A DNA stretch of 64,000 bases from NCBI GenBank assembly GCA_040954595.2, contig CM082583.2:13206001-13270000 (forward strand). The letters are read 5' to 3'. The position numbers and the translations under genes were made by a program. The notes beneath the pieces were generated by a model, which did not search any database, was not told the origin of the DNA, and saw nothing but the letters and a program-made list of their open reading frames with translations. This stretch comes from Balanoglossus misakiensis. Its lineage: Eukaryota > Hemichordata. Shown one piece after another: positions 26,737-40,297 of this stretch (its first letter is position 1; each line of letters begins with the position of its first letter).

Positions 26737-27911
26737 AATATGATAAGTTGTTTTTTAGACGATGACAATGATGGATAATAATGATGTCATCTAAATTTAA
26801 AAGACTCCAAGTCAATGTCTCTCAACTAATTTTTTCGCTTTTCAGTATTTTTCTATCATACCAAAACTAAGATCGTTTACCAGAAATTTATCCCTACTTA
26901 TAAATTTACGGATTTTTTCATTTTGAAAAATGGCACGAGCCATAGCCACTAAGTTGTTTTCGGTTTATGTTAGCGTGAAAAATGCATTCATGTGGTGTTT
27001 AGTGTAAATGTGCATTATTCTTCAAGTGATGTGGTATTCATGTGCGATGTTGCCATGACAATTGGAGATGCTCAGAATGTCTTCCAACTTAATTACTCAT
27101 GGAATTTGAGAAGTTGAAAGTTCATGATCAAGATGCCTTTCTGGCTGAAAATGTAAGACAAACTGACACATGGATTTGTTGGTTTTCGGATATGCTTTGT
27201 ATATCAGATATGATGGGTATGGAATTATGATACAGACTACTCTGAGTTGAAGGTATCTGTTTGTGGAAACTGGAAAAAGTATATTGAATCCATTGATTTG
27301 GTAATTTAATTTTGGAGTACTATGTCAAATCCAGTGTAAGTTATTACATAGCAGGGTGGACAGCAGAAAAACTAATTGGTTTTAATTTTCAGTGACATAA
27401 TGATTTCTACCTGAGTGTTAACACATCATCGGGGTGGGATGCATTGAATCATGTTCTCCAAACAATATGAATATGTATGGATTGTATCTTGTTCTTGGGA
27501 ATGTGAAGCTGAAGGGATGCCATAGTAAGTCTTCACATAGATTATTTGCATGAGTAGTTGACTTATAGATGGCTTGTAAATAGCTCAGGCTATGCTGCAA
27601 GTGTTTTTATTTTTAAATGTTGATTTGGCACTGAAGATAGGATCAGTCAATTTCACCACTCCTAAGTGACCCCAACACTGTGTAAATTCTCAGGCATTTT
27701 CTAGCAGATGTTTTCTTTTTAATGTCTATGCTTTGCCAAAACGAATCCGAGGAAAAGCTCAGTAAACCTTTGACCTTGTCACTCGATGTTCATTTGTTTT
27801 CTAACGCCGAACCTTTAGAATCAGAGGTATCCTAGGTGTTCTTTTTCCACGGATGGTAAATATTAAGAGCAAGTTAAAGGCTCCAATGTACTCACATGAC
27901 TTTTCACAAAC
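26737..27911. other. AAGAB 3' UTR and GLMP upstream region
   Basis: About 1.2 kb without a recognisable gene. It should hold the AAGAB 3' UTR and the GLMP promoter. I see no strong poly(A) hexamer or TATA box that I would commit to. Confidence 0.35.
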
Positions 27912-30547
27912 ATGGCGTACTTCAGTCATAGTAGTCGACAGTCGCAGGCAATTTTTCTCTGCGTTGAGTCCGTGTTGTTGTTCTGTGTGCTGGTTTCTGC
28001 TTCAGAGCGAAAGGTAAGAACATATTTATCATTTCCGCAATGGAACTAATTGATTGCTTTGTGATGAAAAAGTGAAGGCCACCTATTTGCCGGAAGTTGC
28101 TCGTCCAGTGGACAGTCAATGACAAACTGCTGTCTTCCCCTCCCTACTCTAGTCTCCCAATATTGGGGCAGTTTCACAAATTATTATGGTGTCTAAATGC
28201 CAGACTATTTCAGCGTTGAATACCATGGTAATCGTACATGATCGTGTGGGCGTTCTGGTCATGACCACATGACAATCATACCTGTAATGTATTGTTGCTT
28301 ATTCAGACTTTTGTTTTGACCTTTCTCGTGGTCATGATGCAACATGCTATGACTTCATTGTGCATACTCCAGTAAACAAATTGTAATAGTATGCAAATTA
28401 CGCCTTTGTTCTCCTGACCTACTTTAATACTACTACTCTAAGGTCACCCACACCAAAGTCCCGGTGTGGACTGAGGGGCCATGCCCACACCCATGTATAT
28501 AGCACTGCCACTGACAATAGGGATTGAAGGAGTCTACCTTACATGTATATTCCACATGCTGGGTGACAGCATCTCATCTAGCAAAAAAGCGTGATGTATC
28601 ATTTTCCAAAAATAGTATATGTATTAAAGAGACCAAGAAAGCCATTCAAAATGTTTGCTCATTTAGATGAATCATTAATTCTCTGTGTTTTATTACAGAT
28701 TTCTATGGAATATAATCCCAATTGTACAGTACCAGTCTGTAGGAATCACACAGATAATAAAAATTTAGTTTATGTGAAAGCCGAAGGCAATGATGTTTTA
28801 CACTATCTGTGGAGTTCAGTAGGAGCACCAACCATTTTACTTGCCGTCACGCCAAATAATACCAAGTTACATGTGAATTGGGTAAAATTAATGGACACCA
28901 ACGACAGTAGCAATGCAATAGAATTTGTACCAAATAATGTTATTTACTCCATGGGTATAATATTGACAAGGGTAAGTATATAACTGTATAATGCGGTACA
29001 ACTACATGTGTTGAGACTTTGATTTGAGAAGTAATACCGCTGTCAGAATAATTGCATTGTCTGTAGGCATTACTGATACTGAACCTTTAACTGTGTTTTC
29101 AGATGTTCGAGTATGATGATGTTAATGACACAGCCAACCCCAGTAGATGTTCAACATGTACAATGAGCTCAGTCCTGTTGCAAGATCTCCATTGGCAAGA
29201 TGTGAGTGTGACCATCAATGAGACGACGCACAGTGCTGTGCTCAATACAACTCTGTATCAACCAGCACTGAAGGGAAATGGAACTGTGTCTTTACAGGTG
29301 AGTTGACACCATCCCTGATGAGATCACCTGTAAATTAATCTGTAGTTCATTAAAAGTTTAAACTATAAATAATTAGTCACTTGTTGTAACCACATGCATG
29401 CTGTGGCCTTCATAATTCACATTATGTTTGTTCTTTTCCTTTGCAGTTGAGGGCATATGGCGACCAGGAGAGATCAGACACACTGCCACATTTACAGTAC
29501 ACGGCCAACACTACACAGCTGGACTTCACAATTGACCATGTAGAACCACAGTACAACAGTTCTAGGTTTGCCCTGGAGGTACTCACCATCGGAGGTCAGA
29601 AAAATCCAAAGTTGAACATTACAAAACATATGGCAAAATCTATTGATGACGAGTATACGCCAGGCATGTTTGAGGTAAGCTGGAGCAATTTTGTTTGGTT
29701 TACAACGGGTTAATTTCTTACATGAATGACGACAACAGAGACTTTGTTGACATGCTTCTTGTTTACTAAACCCAAAAACATCTTTTTTTTTCTAGGTAGA
29801 CGAGGTACATCTGCCACCATATCCCAAATCCAAATATGGAAGTTATTCGCAGTGGAAACCCGTGTGTTACTTTGATCCAGCCAGAGATCTTGCTAATGCT
29901 TTAGAGGTCAGTAAGCAGCCTGCCAAGTGAGACACTCTGTAATGTTACAATTTGGCTGGTGTGACCATTTTCCAACTTTATGTGTTACAGGATGGGGTGT
30001 ACGTTCTCTATATTCACTTTCGTATTTTACATTGTAAATTGTAAATTCCATTTTAATTTTGTTTGCAGGCCAATAGCTATGATTTGCAGCGTGAAAATCT
30101 GTACATTCCAAACAAAAGCATTGTCACCAGCTTCTATGATTTGAATCAAGTGGAGATGGCCGCCTTCAACTTGTCATTTGGAACGTCTAAAGATGGATTT
30201 TACAAGGCCTCAAATTACGTCAGCTGGTAAGTTCATTTTAAGTTTAATGGAGTTGTCCTTCTCTCATTCTTCCTGCCCTATTTTGCCAGGCAGCCAGCTC
30301 TATTGTAGAATCTCATTAGTTCCAGTAGTGTCATAATACTTTCTCCCCAATTAATTTATTGATTGTTTTCAACAGGACGGCAAATATTGGTTATGGAACT
30401 CCACCAGAAGATGCCCTGTCACTGCTCATCATCATCGTCATGGCAGCAGGACTTGGTCTCCCAGTTCTGTTGATCATTGCAGGCGGCACATATGTCTGCG
30501 TCAAGAAGAGACAGAAATACAAAGAACTCACCCTTCTGGTGAACTAG
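27912..30547 (+). CDS. GLMP: Glycosylated lysosomal membrane protein (GLMP)
   Basis: Seven exons: 27912-28013, 28699-28971, 29103-29297, 29447-29674, 29796-29906, 30069-30226, 30376-30547, all in phase, 412 residues (human 406). Type I lysosomal membrane protein, which in mammals partners the transporter MFSD1 and protects it from proteolysis. An N-terminal signal peptide (hydrophobic core VLLFCVLVSA) is followed by a luminal domain with many N-glycosylation sequons (NCT, NHT, NNT, NGT, NSS, NLS), the conserved WSSVGAPTILLAVT and CYFDPARDL stretches, then one transmembrane helix near residues 368-392 and a short basic tail. The tail contains YKEL, a YxxPhi-type sorting signal, and ends LTLLVN. 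It lies between AAGAB and a convergent phosphatase gene. Confidence 0.93.
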
Positions 30548-32527
30548 GGTAATAAAAAAGTTTATCACAGTCTAAAAAAACATGTGAAATATACTAGGGA
30601 GTACAGTATCGAAATGGCTGAGGCTGAATGGATCACAGGGGGCAATTGACACATTAAATGTGCTGTCTCCTGTTGTTTTAAGTTCTCGTGTATGGGTTCA
30701 TGATATCCTGGATCATCATACGACAAGTATTAATAATACATTACGAACGTGTGGTTTTAACACCAATATGAAGTCTATGTATCTGGAGACTGCGAGATCC
30801 ATTGAATATTTTTTCAACTCTTAAGGGATGATTGTACTGTAAAAGGGAGCCAACCAGGTTACAAACCTGGACCTAAACTAGAGTAACATTGGTGATAAAA
30901 ATGACCAGTGTACATAGAAGTACTCAGAAGACCCTGCCAGTGTTGTTGTTGTCTACCAATGGATCATTCCATAATAAGAAATCAGGGAAGATGGCATTAG
31001 TGTGACTCAAACAAATCTACAGTTGCTGCTCCCCTTTTCTCACATCACCTGACCCCAACACCGCGGCCCCTCCTCAAATCCCACCTACCACGTGCACCCT
31101 CCTATATCGGTCATGGATGACAAGTTGCTGCAGCCCAACTCATCTTTAAGAGTTTGATGCGAGAGCTAGAATCAATTAGTTGCCAGGGTTTTTTACTGGT
31201 GGCGCAATGCGAGCGCGAGGCCCTTTTACGTGCTGTAATTTTGTGTACAGTACATTGTTGTTGATCATTTACAAGGCAGTACTTTCTCTTTTGTGTTAAT
31301 AGGTTTTAAAGTTGGTAAGGTTTGGTGTTTGAAACATTTTTGCTTTTTAATTTGTTGTCAGAGCGACATCAAAGTGACGACATGACATGACAGTTACTTC
31401 ACTTATGAAAACAATTCAAATGATTTTATAATTCATTGATCAAAGAGTAAAATAAAAGCCCAATAATTTTTTTTAAAACTAGACCCACAGTGATGAATAT
31501 GCAGCCATGTTTTTAGCTCTCACTTGGTATATGTACATGTATATAACGGGAATTACTGGGATCAGTTGGTGTCTGTCATCTGTCTGTCTGTCTGTCTGGA
31601 TATACATGCATGTGTGAATGGATGGTCCAGTCTGAAAGGTAACAAGTTTCAGAAAATAAAAACAAGGCTTGTGAGCACAAGTAGTCATTCAACAGCCATA
31701 CCCACATTGACACAACATCATGTACACATGCAACTCAAATTTTGAGGAAGGGGAAAATAGCTATGGTAATTCAATCACAAGCATCAGACTATTAAGGTGA
31801 TTTTTGTAAAATCTTTATTTGTGAAAACTGATTATAAAAGCGTTCCCCCAAAATAATAGAAATCTATCACTTATCAGCTCATAGTAAATACTGAAATCTC
31901 ATTTGACAATAACATCTTCAGGTATTATATTTTTAAAATTAATGTGAATATTATATCAGACCTATAGTTTATATAAAATATCTTTGTATATTTTATCTAT
32001 ATAGACATTACAGAAGCGCCGGTAACTTCCATTTCGGTCATGAAATCAAACATAGCCCTCTTGTGGCTTCTCATAGAAATCACTTGTTTATTGGCAACTT
32101 TCCATATATAATGAATGTGACCACAAATGTTGCCCATTATCTATCTCTTTGTATACGTCACTATGTCAAGTATGCATACTGAAGATTCCTTCCACTTCAA
32201 ACAATCTTGGACAAGATAGAGACCTTTACTCTAACAGGTCAAATTGTCTGCAGACATCACAGCATTCTATAAAGCAGATGGAGGGACTGTGGTTGTACAA
32301 ATGTTTATACATTGTGGTCTTGTGAAGCACTCTCAAAATACTCTTATTTGAAGAGTGACTGCAAAGATATCAGTGGCCTAGTCAAAGATAAAGGTCAATT
32401 GGACCTGCATCTTCTTGAGTTTTACCAGTGAGTATCACAGTTTCTTTCTGGCCTTGGCCTGAACTGACCGGAACCAGTCTGGTCTGACTGGAATTCTTCA
32501 ACAATCACTGGGTCATTTAATCTTAGT
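30548..32527. other. Convergent intergenic region with CTGT microsatellite
   Basis: About 2 kb between the 3' ends of GLMP (+) and the phosphatase (-). AATAAA near 31451 may end GLMP. A short CTGT microsatellite is at 31580-31598. No gene is recognisable. Confidence 0.4.
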
Positions 32528-35500
32528 TCAGAAATCTGTCTGACTTTTGGCACATAAACCTTGCTCTATTATTTCATCCAGTTCTTCTCCAGCCGGGAAT
32601 TGCTGCTGAAGACGTGTGGAGTAATAATACAGAGCCTGCAACAGTTTTACAAAAAAGAGGGAAGAATTATACACTGGTGGTGTTTCATGTCCGAATTCTG
32701 AACTCAAACGTAAAAATGGCAAGCTAAGTTAAGTTGCTATGTATACATTTTGTACACATAGAGCCTGGAGACTTATCACAAACCATGAGTGGAGATATTT
32801 GTGAATCTAACAAGTTCATCTCCTTTTACAAAGTGCCAGTTTGAGTGTTACTGACCTGATAGATGATGTTGTACTGTTCTTTGGTCTGTACAGCACCTGC
32901 TCTGTCTTGTCTAATGCAACACACAGTGTATGGTACATCCACAAAAGTTCTGTCTTCAAGGGCTCTCATACCAATATCTATGGCAATCACAGTGCCAGTA
33001 CGTCCAGTGCCTGGGCTTTGAGATCAATGCAGGAAAGAAATTCAATTCAACTTTATTACTCTCTATTATGTTGACAATTTCATATGAGAAGAACACAGGC
33101 ATACATGTCTTGTTTCCAACTTCTGAACCAGTTGGGAATTATTACACTTAATTACCTGCAATGTACGACTACAGGACCATGATGCTCATGTATGTACAGT
33201 CTTGCATCTAGGAGGAATGACACGATCGATGATGGCTCGTCGGGTTCGTGATCATGTGGCCAGCAGGTGAACCAATGATGAGTCAGGGTACGACACAAAT
33301 TTTTCTGTCAATTAAAAGTTACAATGTTAATTTGTTTTACCCCATGGAAAAAACCATCCAATTTTTGATATACACACAATTTCAACTATTACTGAACAGG
33401 TACATTTGTGAAAGTATATAGTTACTCACTTCAATATCTTTCATTAGCAGTGTTGTGATGGTACAATATTCCTTTTCGTCTACAGACTGAACTGATATCA
33501 AGTAATCTCCATGTATCTGTGTAGCCTCATCACCCTTCTGTTTTGTGGGCCAATACTGGTGACATCGTTTCTGGGAAAGTCATGACAAAACTAATAGTAA
33601 ATTCATGAATAAATGTCTGCATCATACATACATCCTATGATCCATCACATCATGATACAACTGTCCCACACCTCAGTACACTGTGCTACACATAAATAGC
33701 TTAGTAGTCAGTACCCACCACACATCACCTTCCATACCATTTAACCACCATTACAACAAAAAATGTCACATAATCATCTTACCCCTTTCATGTCTGTTAA
33801 CATTAGAATCACTCTTGACTGTTGCTCCCAGATCATTCTCCAGAAATCGACAGCAGTGTTTTCCATCGGAGCTTGTGTTGCTATGTATTCTTTCTTCTGA
33901 TCATTGTAACCCTAGGCAACAAAAAAACATAATTAATTAGGTCTATTATGACACTATATAGTGTAACTTCAACTATATGCATCTTGAGTTCATAATTAAT
34001 TTTACACTTAAACAGTACAAATCAACTTTCAGCTGGAGCTTGTACTGATACATGTACAGTTGTAGTAAGAGAGTTTTGCAATTAGAACTTGTCTCACCTT
34101 GATAAAATTAGCATTGATGTATTCGGAAGTATCATCTTCAATGTGATACGTCAGTTGAACCCGGCTTTTTGGTGGAGGTAAAGCGTTGCTATAACGATTT
34201 TTACGATCCACTCCCGATGGGATATCACTTTGCTTTACCACAGGATTTGGAAGGCTCTAGATAAAGAATTCAAGATTTCCAAATATTTATACACACTATA
34301 AGTAGCCCTTCATCAATAATTTGAATCCAGTGTCTGATAATCAAAAGTTTTTAACATAAAGTTTCATGCAAGGTTTGTTGAAAAAGTTTTGGTTACAAAT
34401 ATTTATTCCACCAGAAGAAATCTTGCATAAAAGTTTTATGTTGCCCGCAAATCTATTGAATGAAGCAAGGTCATGGTCAGAGGTCAGCCACCACTACTGA
34501 TCCAGTACGTTCAAGATATCATAAACTTATTGTAAAATATCTGGCATCACCTGGAATTCTTCATCTATGGCCTCTGTGTAAGTGTAGAATTTGGACAAAC
34601 TGTCAACAGTCAACACATGTGATGGAAAAACCTAGAACAGAACAGTGGAGTATTAAAAACTTAACACTCTAACTGGCAGTGTTTAATGTCAGTGTCCATG
34701 GCACGGATCACCACCGATTTGACAATCTCTCAGATAGGGAGTCCAGCAGGGTTGTTAAAAGTCTAACGACATAGTTTTGTATCAGACAAACAGATGTTGT
34801 TACAGCTCCATCAACACTGATCTGTGTCCTGACACAAAAACCAATGAAGGTTTTATGTCACGCAGCGAATGTTAATCTGATCTTGCTCATGACCTTTACA
34901 TGGTGAGAGGTCATTGCAAACAGGATGCAGACATACTGAGCCTTATTTACGCCTACAATTTTTCCATAAATACTTGATTTGCAAATCACATGAACCATGA
35001 TTACTTCTTGTGGAGGGATGCTGCATGGTGTCACCCAAACTGAAAATGTTCAGCCAGGCATGCGCCCTGGTGGAATCACTTGTTTATTACAAATTCTTCA
35101 GATTATGGCCAAAGTTACAGTGTTTAAAAGGGCTGTTTAAACTGCGTGACAGATGATCGGAGTTGTCGAGTGACAGCTGATAAACATTACACCAATGGAG
35201 ACAAACAAATATGTCTCCTTACTGCATCCTTGTTGTAAACTACGATCATATTTCAGGATCTGTGCTTTTGTTTTTTATGCGAATGAATTTCTGTTTGAAA
35301 TGGAAACCACCACAGAAACTATATACAGAAGACAAACATTAACTTGTAGAAATTTTCACTCCGCACAAACCACTACCTCACCTGTGGTAGTGTCTCATCC
35401 CAATCCATGGCATAGTTGACCGCAGCCACGATGGATTTGGAACACTTCTTGAAAAGCTTGGAATTGCCATTTTGTACAGACAGTGGTGTCAACTGCACCG

Positions 35501-38500
35501 AATCTTTATCTTGGTGGTGATTTATCATGACAAGATTTTCACCACCACTTCCATAGATCGCTTCCATCTCTTTCTTCATCATCAGTTTCCGTCTTCTCAT
35601 CTGGATGCGAATCAACAAACTCTAAGTTATGACATGAAATCTTTTTTGGTCCGTTGTATGCTTGAAACCCCCACCCCCAAGACTTGGACAGAACAATTAC
35701 TGAACCATTTGTCGGATCTCCTACCTTGTATGTCCCTGAGATGAAGCACGCAATAAGAACCACACTGACGATCACCACACCAAGAGTCCAACCAAGGAAA
35801 TGGGGAGGATGATCTCCATATGTGGGTTGAGTTGGTGTTGATTCACCACTGATCGACACACGCAGTAACTGCAAGAGTTGAGTTGGGCAAAATAATTAAA
35901 ACTTTAAGACAGCACAAGAGACCTATAAGTTTTCTAGGTCTACCAAATCTAGATGCAATACATGGTAATGCAACACAATACCATTTCGGCCAAAAGTATG
36001 GGTTCCCTGCACATAAGTTATTCCAAACGATTTTAATATTACAGCTATTCACAGCCAGTCCTTATAATTACCTTGCTAGCATAGTTGCCCAAGTAGCGAT
36101 GATCTTTTTCTATTGCATATCCAGCCTGGACAGTCAGCTTTTTGTTGTACTTGTTCTTGATTGCATAATACAGATCAAGGTAGATCTCTGATGCCCTCCT
36201 CTCCAGAAATTTCAAATTGGATTCTGTGTTACCGCAATACCTGTAGTCGTTGAGTAAAACCACATTGAAAGTCAGAGCCTTGATGACCGAGACATTTCTG
36301 GCAATGAGGGCCAGGTTGGCCGTGAAGTCTTTCCTGATTGGACAGAATTCATTCCAGGTCATTGCCAGTATCAGTTCGATGTAAATTTCAGGGTAGCTTG
36401 GCATTGTGGGATTGGTGGCAGGGGGCCGGTTGCCATGGTCAGGTTGATTGTCTTCTGTTGGCGAGATGACTTCTGGGGCCGGTTTTGTCATTGCTGTTGT
36501 TTTTGGCTTGGTGTCTTTATCTTTTGATGCAGTGGTTTTGGGGTTGGTGTGCAAATCCTTTGGTGGAAAGGTTTTTGGTTTGGCCTTTGGTGTAGTCTTC
36601 TCAGGACTTGCATCAGTGGTGCCCAGTGGCAGGCTTGGAATCGCTCCACCAGTTGTCCCAGTGGCCACTCCAGTATGCGGCTTTGTTTCAGTCGGTATCT
36701 TGGATGGCTTGGGACTTCTCACAGAGCTTTTGTCTGATTTGGTGGGAGTTGGGCTCGCCTCTACTGGTTGGGTGGGCACAGTCCTGTCAACCAATGATGT
36801 GATTCCTATTGTCTGACTTGGGCTTGGCATAGTCTGCATGGATTCTTTATCCACTGGAATAGATTTCTTGACTGATTTTGCAGAAGCAATGACAGTTTCC
36901 TCTGGTGTTGGGAGTGGGACTGCAGACCTAGTCACTTGTTTGGATTTTACAGGTGGTTTAGTTGGAAGTGATCTTGAATACAGCACACTCGGACTTGGTT
37001 GGACAATGGTAAATTTTCCAATAGGTTTGACTATATGCTCGTCATCACTTTCAAATTTCTCTTTTTGGACTTGCGACACAAGTGGAGTTTGCCTCATGCT
37101 GAAGACGACAGAACTGGACGGTGACACAGTTTTAAGAATATCAACCTGTTTTATTTGTTTTGTGCTAATGTAACCCGGTGCAGAGTATGTATGAAGGAGT
37201 TCCTGAGAAGACTGCTGGATTTCCAAAGTTGGTATGATGCTGATTTCACCCGACTTTTGCATGTGATGTGTCACATCTTCTGAGTCCTTGGCACCCCAGT
37301 TTCCCTTCTCCGTCGTGCCAGAAACAGGAACACTTTCAGTGGCAACAGTTTCCATAGCAACAGGTAGAGTAACTTCTCTCGTCATGGAAACGCGGGATGC
37401 AGTTACTGCTTTGCCTGCTTTCTCGCCCACGTTTGTTTTCAGATTCACTTCAGTTGGGGATCTTCCAACATCAGTTGGAGATACGTAACTTTCCATAGTT
37501 TCTGGTGTCAAGGAGATGTCTACTGCTGAAGATGGGAGGAATTTACCTTCCTTGGGATTATACACAATTGACGGTGTTGGCAATGGTTTAACCTGAACAT
37601 CATGAAGACTGGACATTGATATGAACTTGCTCTGTAGCAGACTGATCTCTACGCTTGGTACAGAACTCTGAAGATTAATCTTCTGCGAGGGTTGTACACC
37701 TCCACTGACAGCGACACCTTTGTCCCCTTTCACTGGCTGCACACTTCCAGAAAGCATGGCCATGTTAATACGAGACAGAGTTTTTGCATACTGCATGTCA
37801 TCTGTTTCAACAGCTAAATGGCTTGCTTCAATTTTTTCAGCACTCGCCAGGGAGTTTCCAAAAGAAATAGTGGGTGTTGGATTAATTTCTATCACTTTCT
37901 GAGTTTCTTTTGATTTTAAAATCTTTGCTGATTCCTGCGGAATCCATGCAGAAATGCTTTCTCCGGTGCCAATGTCAGGTTTGTTCCCACTTTGTGGGTG
38001 GGAAGATGCCGGATAGGTTTCTGCCAGGTCTTTGCTACCTACAGACTTCCCATTTTGAAACAATGATGCTGATAGAAGTTCTCTAGCCAAGACAGATTCT
38101 TTAATCAGACTTTTTTGTACAAGTTGCGATTCCTGTGGTGTTGCAACAGTTTCTGATGCACTCAATTCAGGCTGGGATTCTGTGACAATCTTTGATATCC
38201 CTGGTCCGAAAGTTATGTCAGCGGAGCTTTTCGTGTCCTTTTCTCGTCCAGCAGTGTGACTCGGGAAGTTAACTGTGCTTTGCAGCACAGTGCGGCTGAG
38301 TTCAATTCCATTACCAACAGAGGTAACAACATCATCCGCCTTGCCAACAGCTTTATCTTCGGACTGTTTGTAACCAACACTTGGCGTTGGAAGGATTTCA
38401 GCTGACATCAAGATTGCTGATTCAGATTTCTTTACCACATCCGGGATGTTCAGAGTCTGAACATTACTGATAGTTTGAGTGGCGTAATTCCTTTGAATGA

Positions 38501-40297
38501 TGGTGATGATACGCTGCATGTCACCTTCCTTGACATCATCTGTTAATTTGTCGCCCTGTGCAAGCGGCGTGGGTTGGAAAGCTGGAGACGGGAAGGAATG
38601 CATCATTCGCTCAGCTAAGGGTGTCATTGCCTCGTCTCCGGTCGCAGCTTCTGAACTGATCAACACTTGATCCGTCATGTTGGGGCTTGGTAAAACCTGA
38701 TCCGCAATGTCAGAACTTGGCAAAAGTTGCTTGCCATCTTTTCCCAGTCCGACGTCAGATCCTGGATAAGTGAGAATGGATCAGACATGGTTATCACTTA
38801 CAACATGGTATTAATGTTTGGCAGTTAAGAAGTTTAATGACCTCAATTCGATCCAGACAGAATGAGATTATTAGAATGAAATGAAAATACCAGCGATGCT
38901 TTTGTGGGTCACAGACTGACATAATGCAAATTTTATTAGTCTCTCTCTTTCTCTGCTCACTGATGTGAAGTGACCAAAAACATCTGAAACCAGGTCATTG
39001 GGCGTGTTTCAGTGAGTAAAGTAACATAAAAATTGCCTATCAAAATAAAATAACCAAATAAAATCAAAAGCTGGTGACTTTGTCACTGGCCTTGAACTTC
39101 AATGTTCGAATTTTGTCCATAAATCACCGTTGCCTTGACAGCACCTCCTGAAAAGTTTCGCCCCTTGAGATTCAAGAAATACTAACACAAGCCTCACAGA
39201 TGTGATTTACGAGTTTCTGGAAAAGTTTTGTGAAATGCAAGTGGTGTCCTATACATAGCGAGTGCCCCCTAGCCTAGTTGTAAACTGGATTCTGCACTAG
39301 CGATGATGCTGGCAGATGTTACAATGACATGACGGTAGAGAGCTTGCACTGACTTGCTCATCAAGTGTGATATCAAATGGTGTGTTTTTACATACTTTCA
39401 TAACTGAGCAATCAACTCATGATTTTAGCCTAATTTAAATTTATGCAAATTACCAGTATTAAAAGTTATTAACATAATACGCATTTAATTAGATTTCAGT
39501 GATTTAATGTTGATTTTACTGCATAACGTATATGTGACCTTTGACCTAACATAAAGTATGAATTACAATATATTACATTTCTTATCATGAATGTCAGTTT
39601 CAACTAAGTCTCTGTATCAAATTGCCGTTAATACATTGCATTTTTGTTCAAATAGTTACAAAAAAGTGACAGGGCTAAATATTTCATTAATTTTACATAA
39701 AGAAATTTGATATATTTTAACTTATTGTACTGTTATTTTTAGTTTGTTGCTATACACTAGATATTCTTAAAATAAAGTAGTAATCATGTTACATCTAAAA
39801 TATGTGTTTCCCCAGCGCTCTGAGTAATTTAATATTTATGCAACAGATACCAATGTCACTCAACAAAAGTTTTTATAAGCCTTTTTTCAGGGTTCCTCGC
39901 TCTGATCTGACCATACCCAATGTCGTTTTTGTTTCAACAAAGTAAGGTCAACAAGGGTCAACAGTGGTAATAAACTTCGTTGCATTCTCAGGATGCAGTA
40001 ATCAACATCTACTACTGAAAGTTTTTGCAACACACTGTAAAACGATCCGGACTCGATTCAGTGAAACCACAGACTGTGAGTGAAACTGGAAAATTCACAC
40101 TTTCCAAAGAAATCTTTTCTTAATAGTCTTGTGAGGTTGTCCCCCAAAAATTACTAAGTAAACGCCCCTCCCACAGTCGTCCCAGACCAGACTTTAATAG
40201 CGACCACGACCTCACCTTGAACGTATTCCTCGCCGATAACGATAGCCGATGCAACAAAACAGACTCGGAACAGCAGTGAAATCTTTGCGTTGGTCAT
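32528..40297 (-). CDS. Receptor-type tyrosine phosphatase, R7 (PTPRR/PTPN5/PTPN7)-like, altered active site
   Basis: Eleven exons (5' to 3'): 40297-40216, 38761-36072, 35868-35725, 35600-35382, 34631-34551, 34256-34098, 33911-33783, 33570-33430, 33304-33156, 33015-32856, 32635-32528, in phase, 1353 residues. A signal peptide is followed by a ~780-residue Ser/Thr/Pro-rich mucin-like region, all in one 2690-nt exon, and a membrane-proximal folded module (~810-930) with two Cys. The transmembrane helix is at ~949-971, then a basic stop-transfer MRRRK and one PTP domain (~1065-1335). Present: DRKNRY pTyr loop, [23 protein letters not shown] and QTKEQY. The general-acid loop reads WPH (1230-1232) instead of WPD, and the signature is HCSPGTGR (Cys1264, Arg1270) instead of HCSAG.GR. 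By eye it is closest to the PTPRR/STEP/HePTP group (DIP..RKNRY, HWFT.WP, IRQDR). The exact orthologue is unassigned. Confidence 0.88.

Noticed and set aside
37349-37362. Perfect RFX X-box GTTTCCATAGCAAC
   Set aside because: Lies in the middle of the phosphatase's large coding exon, far from any promoter; likely chance.
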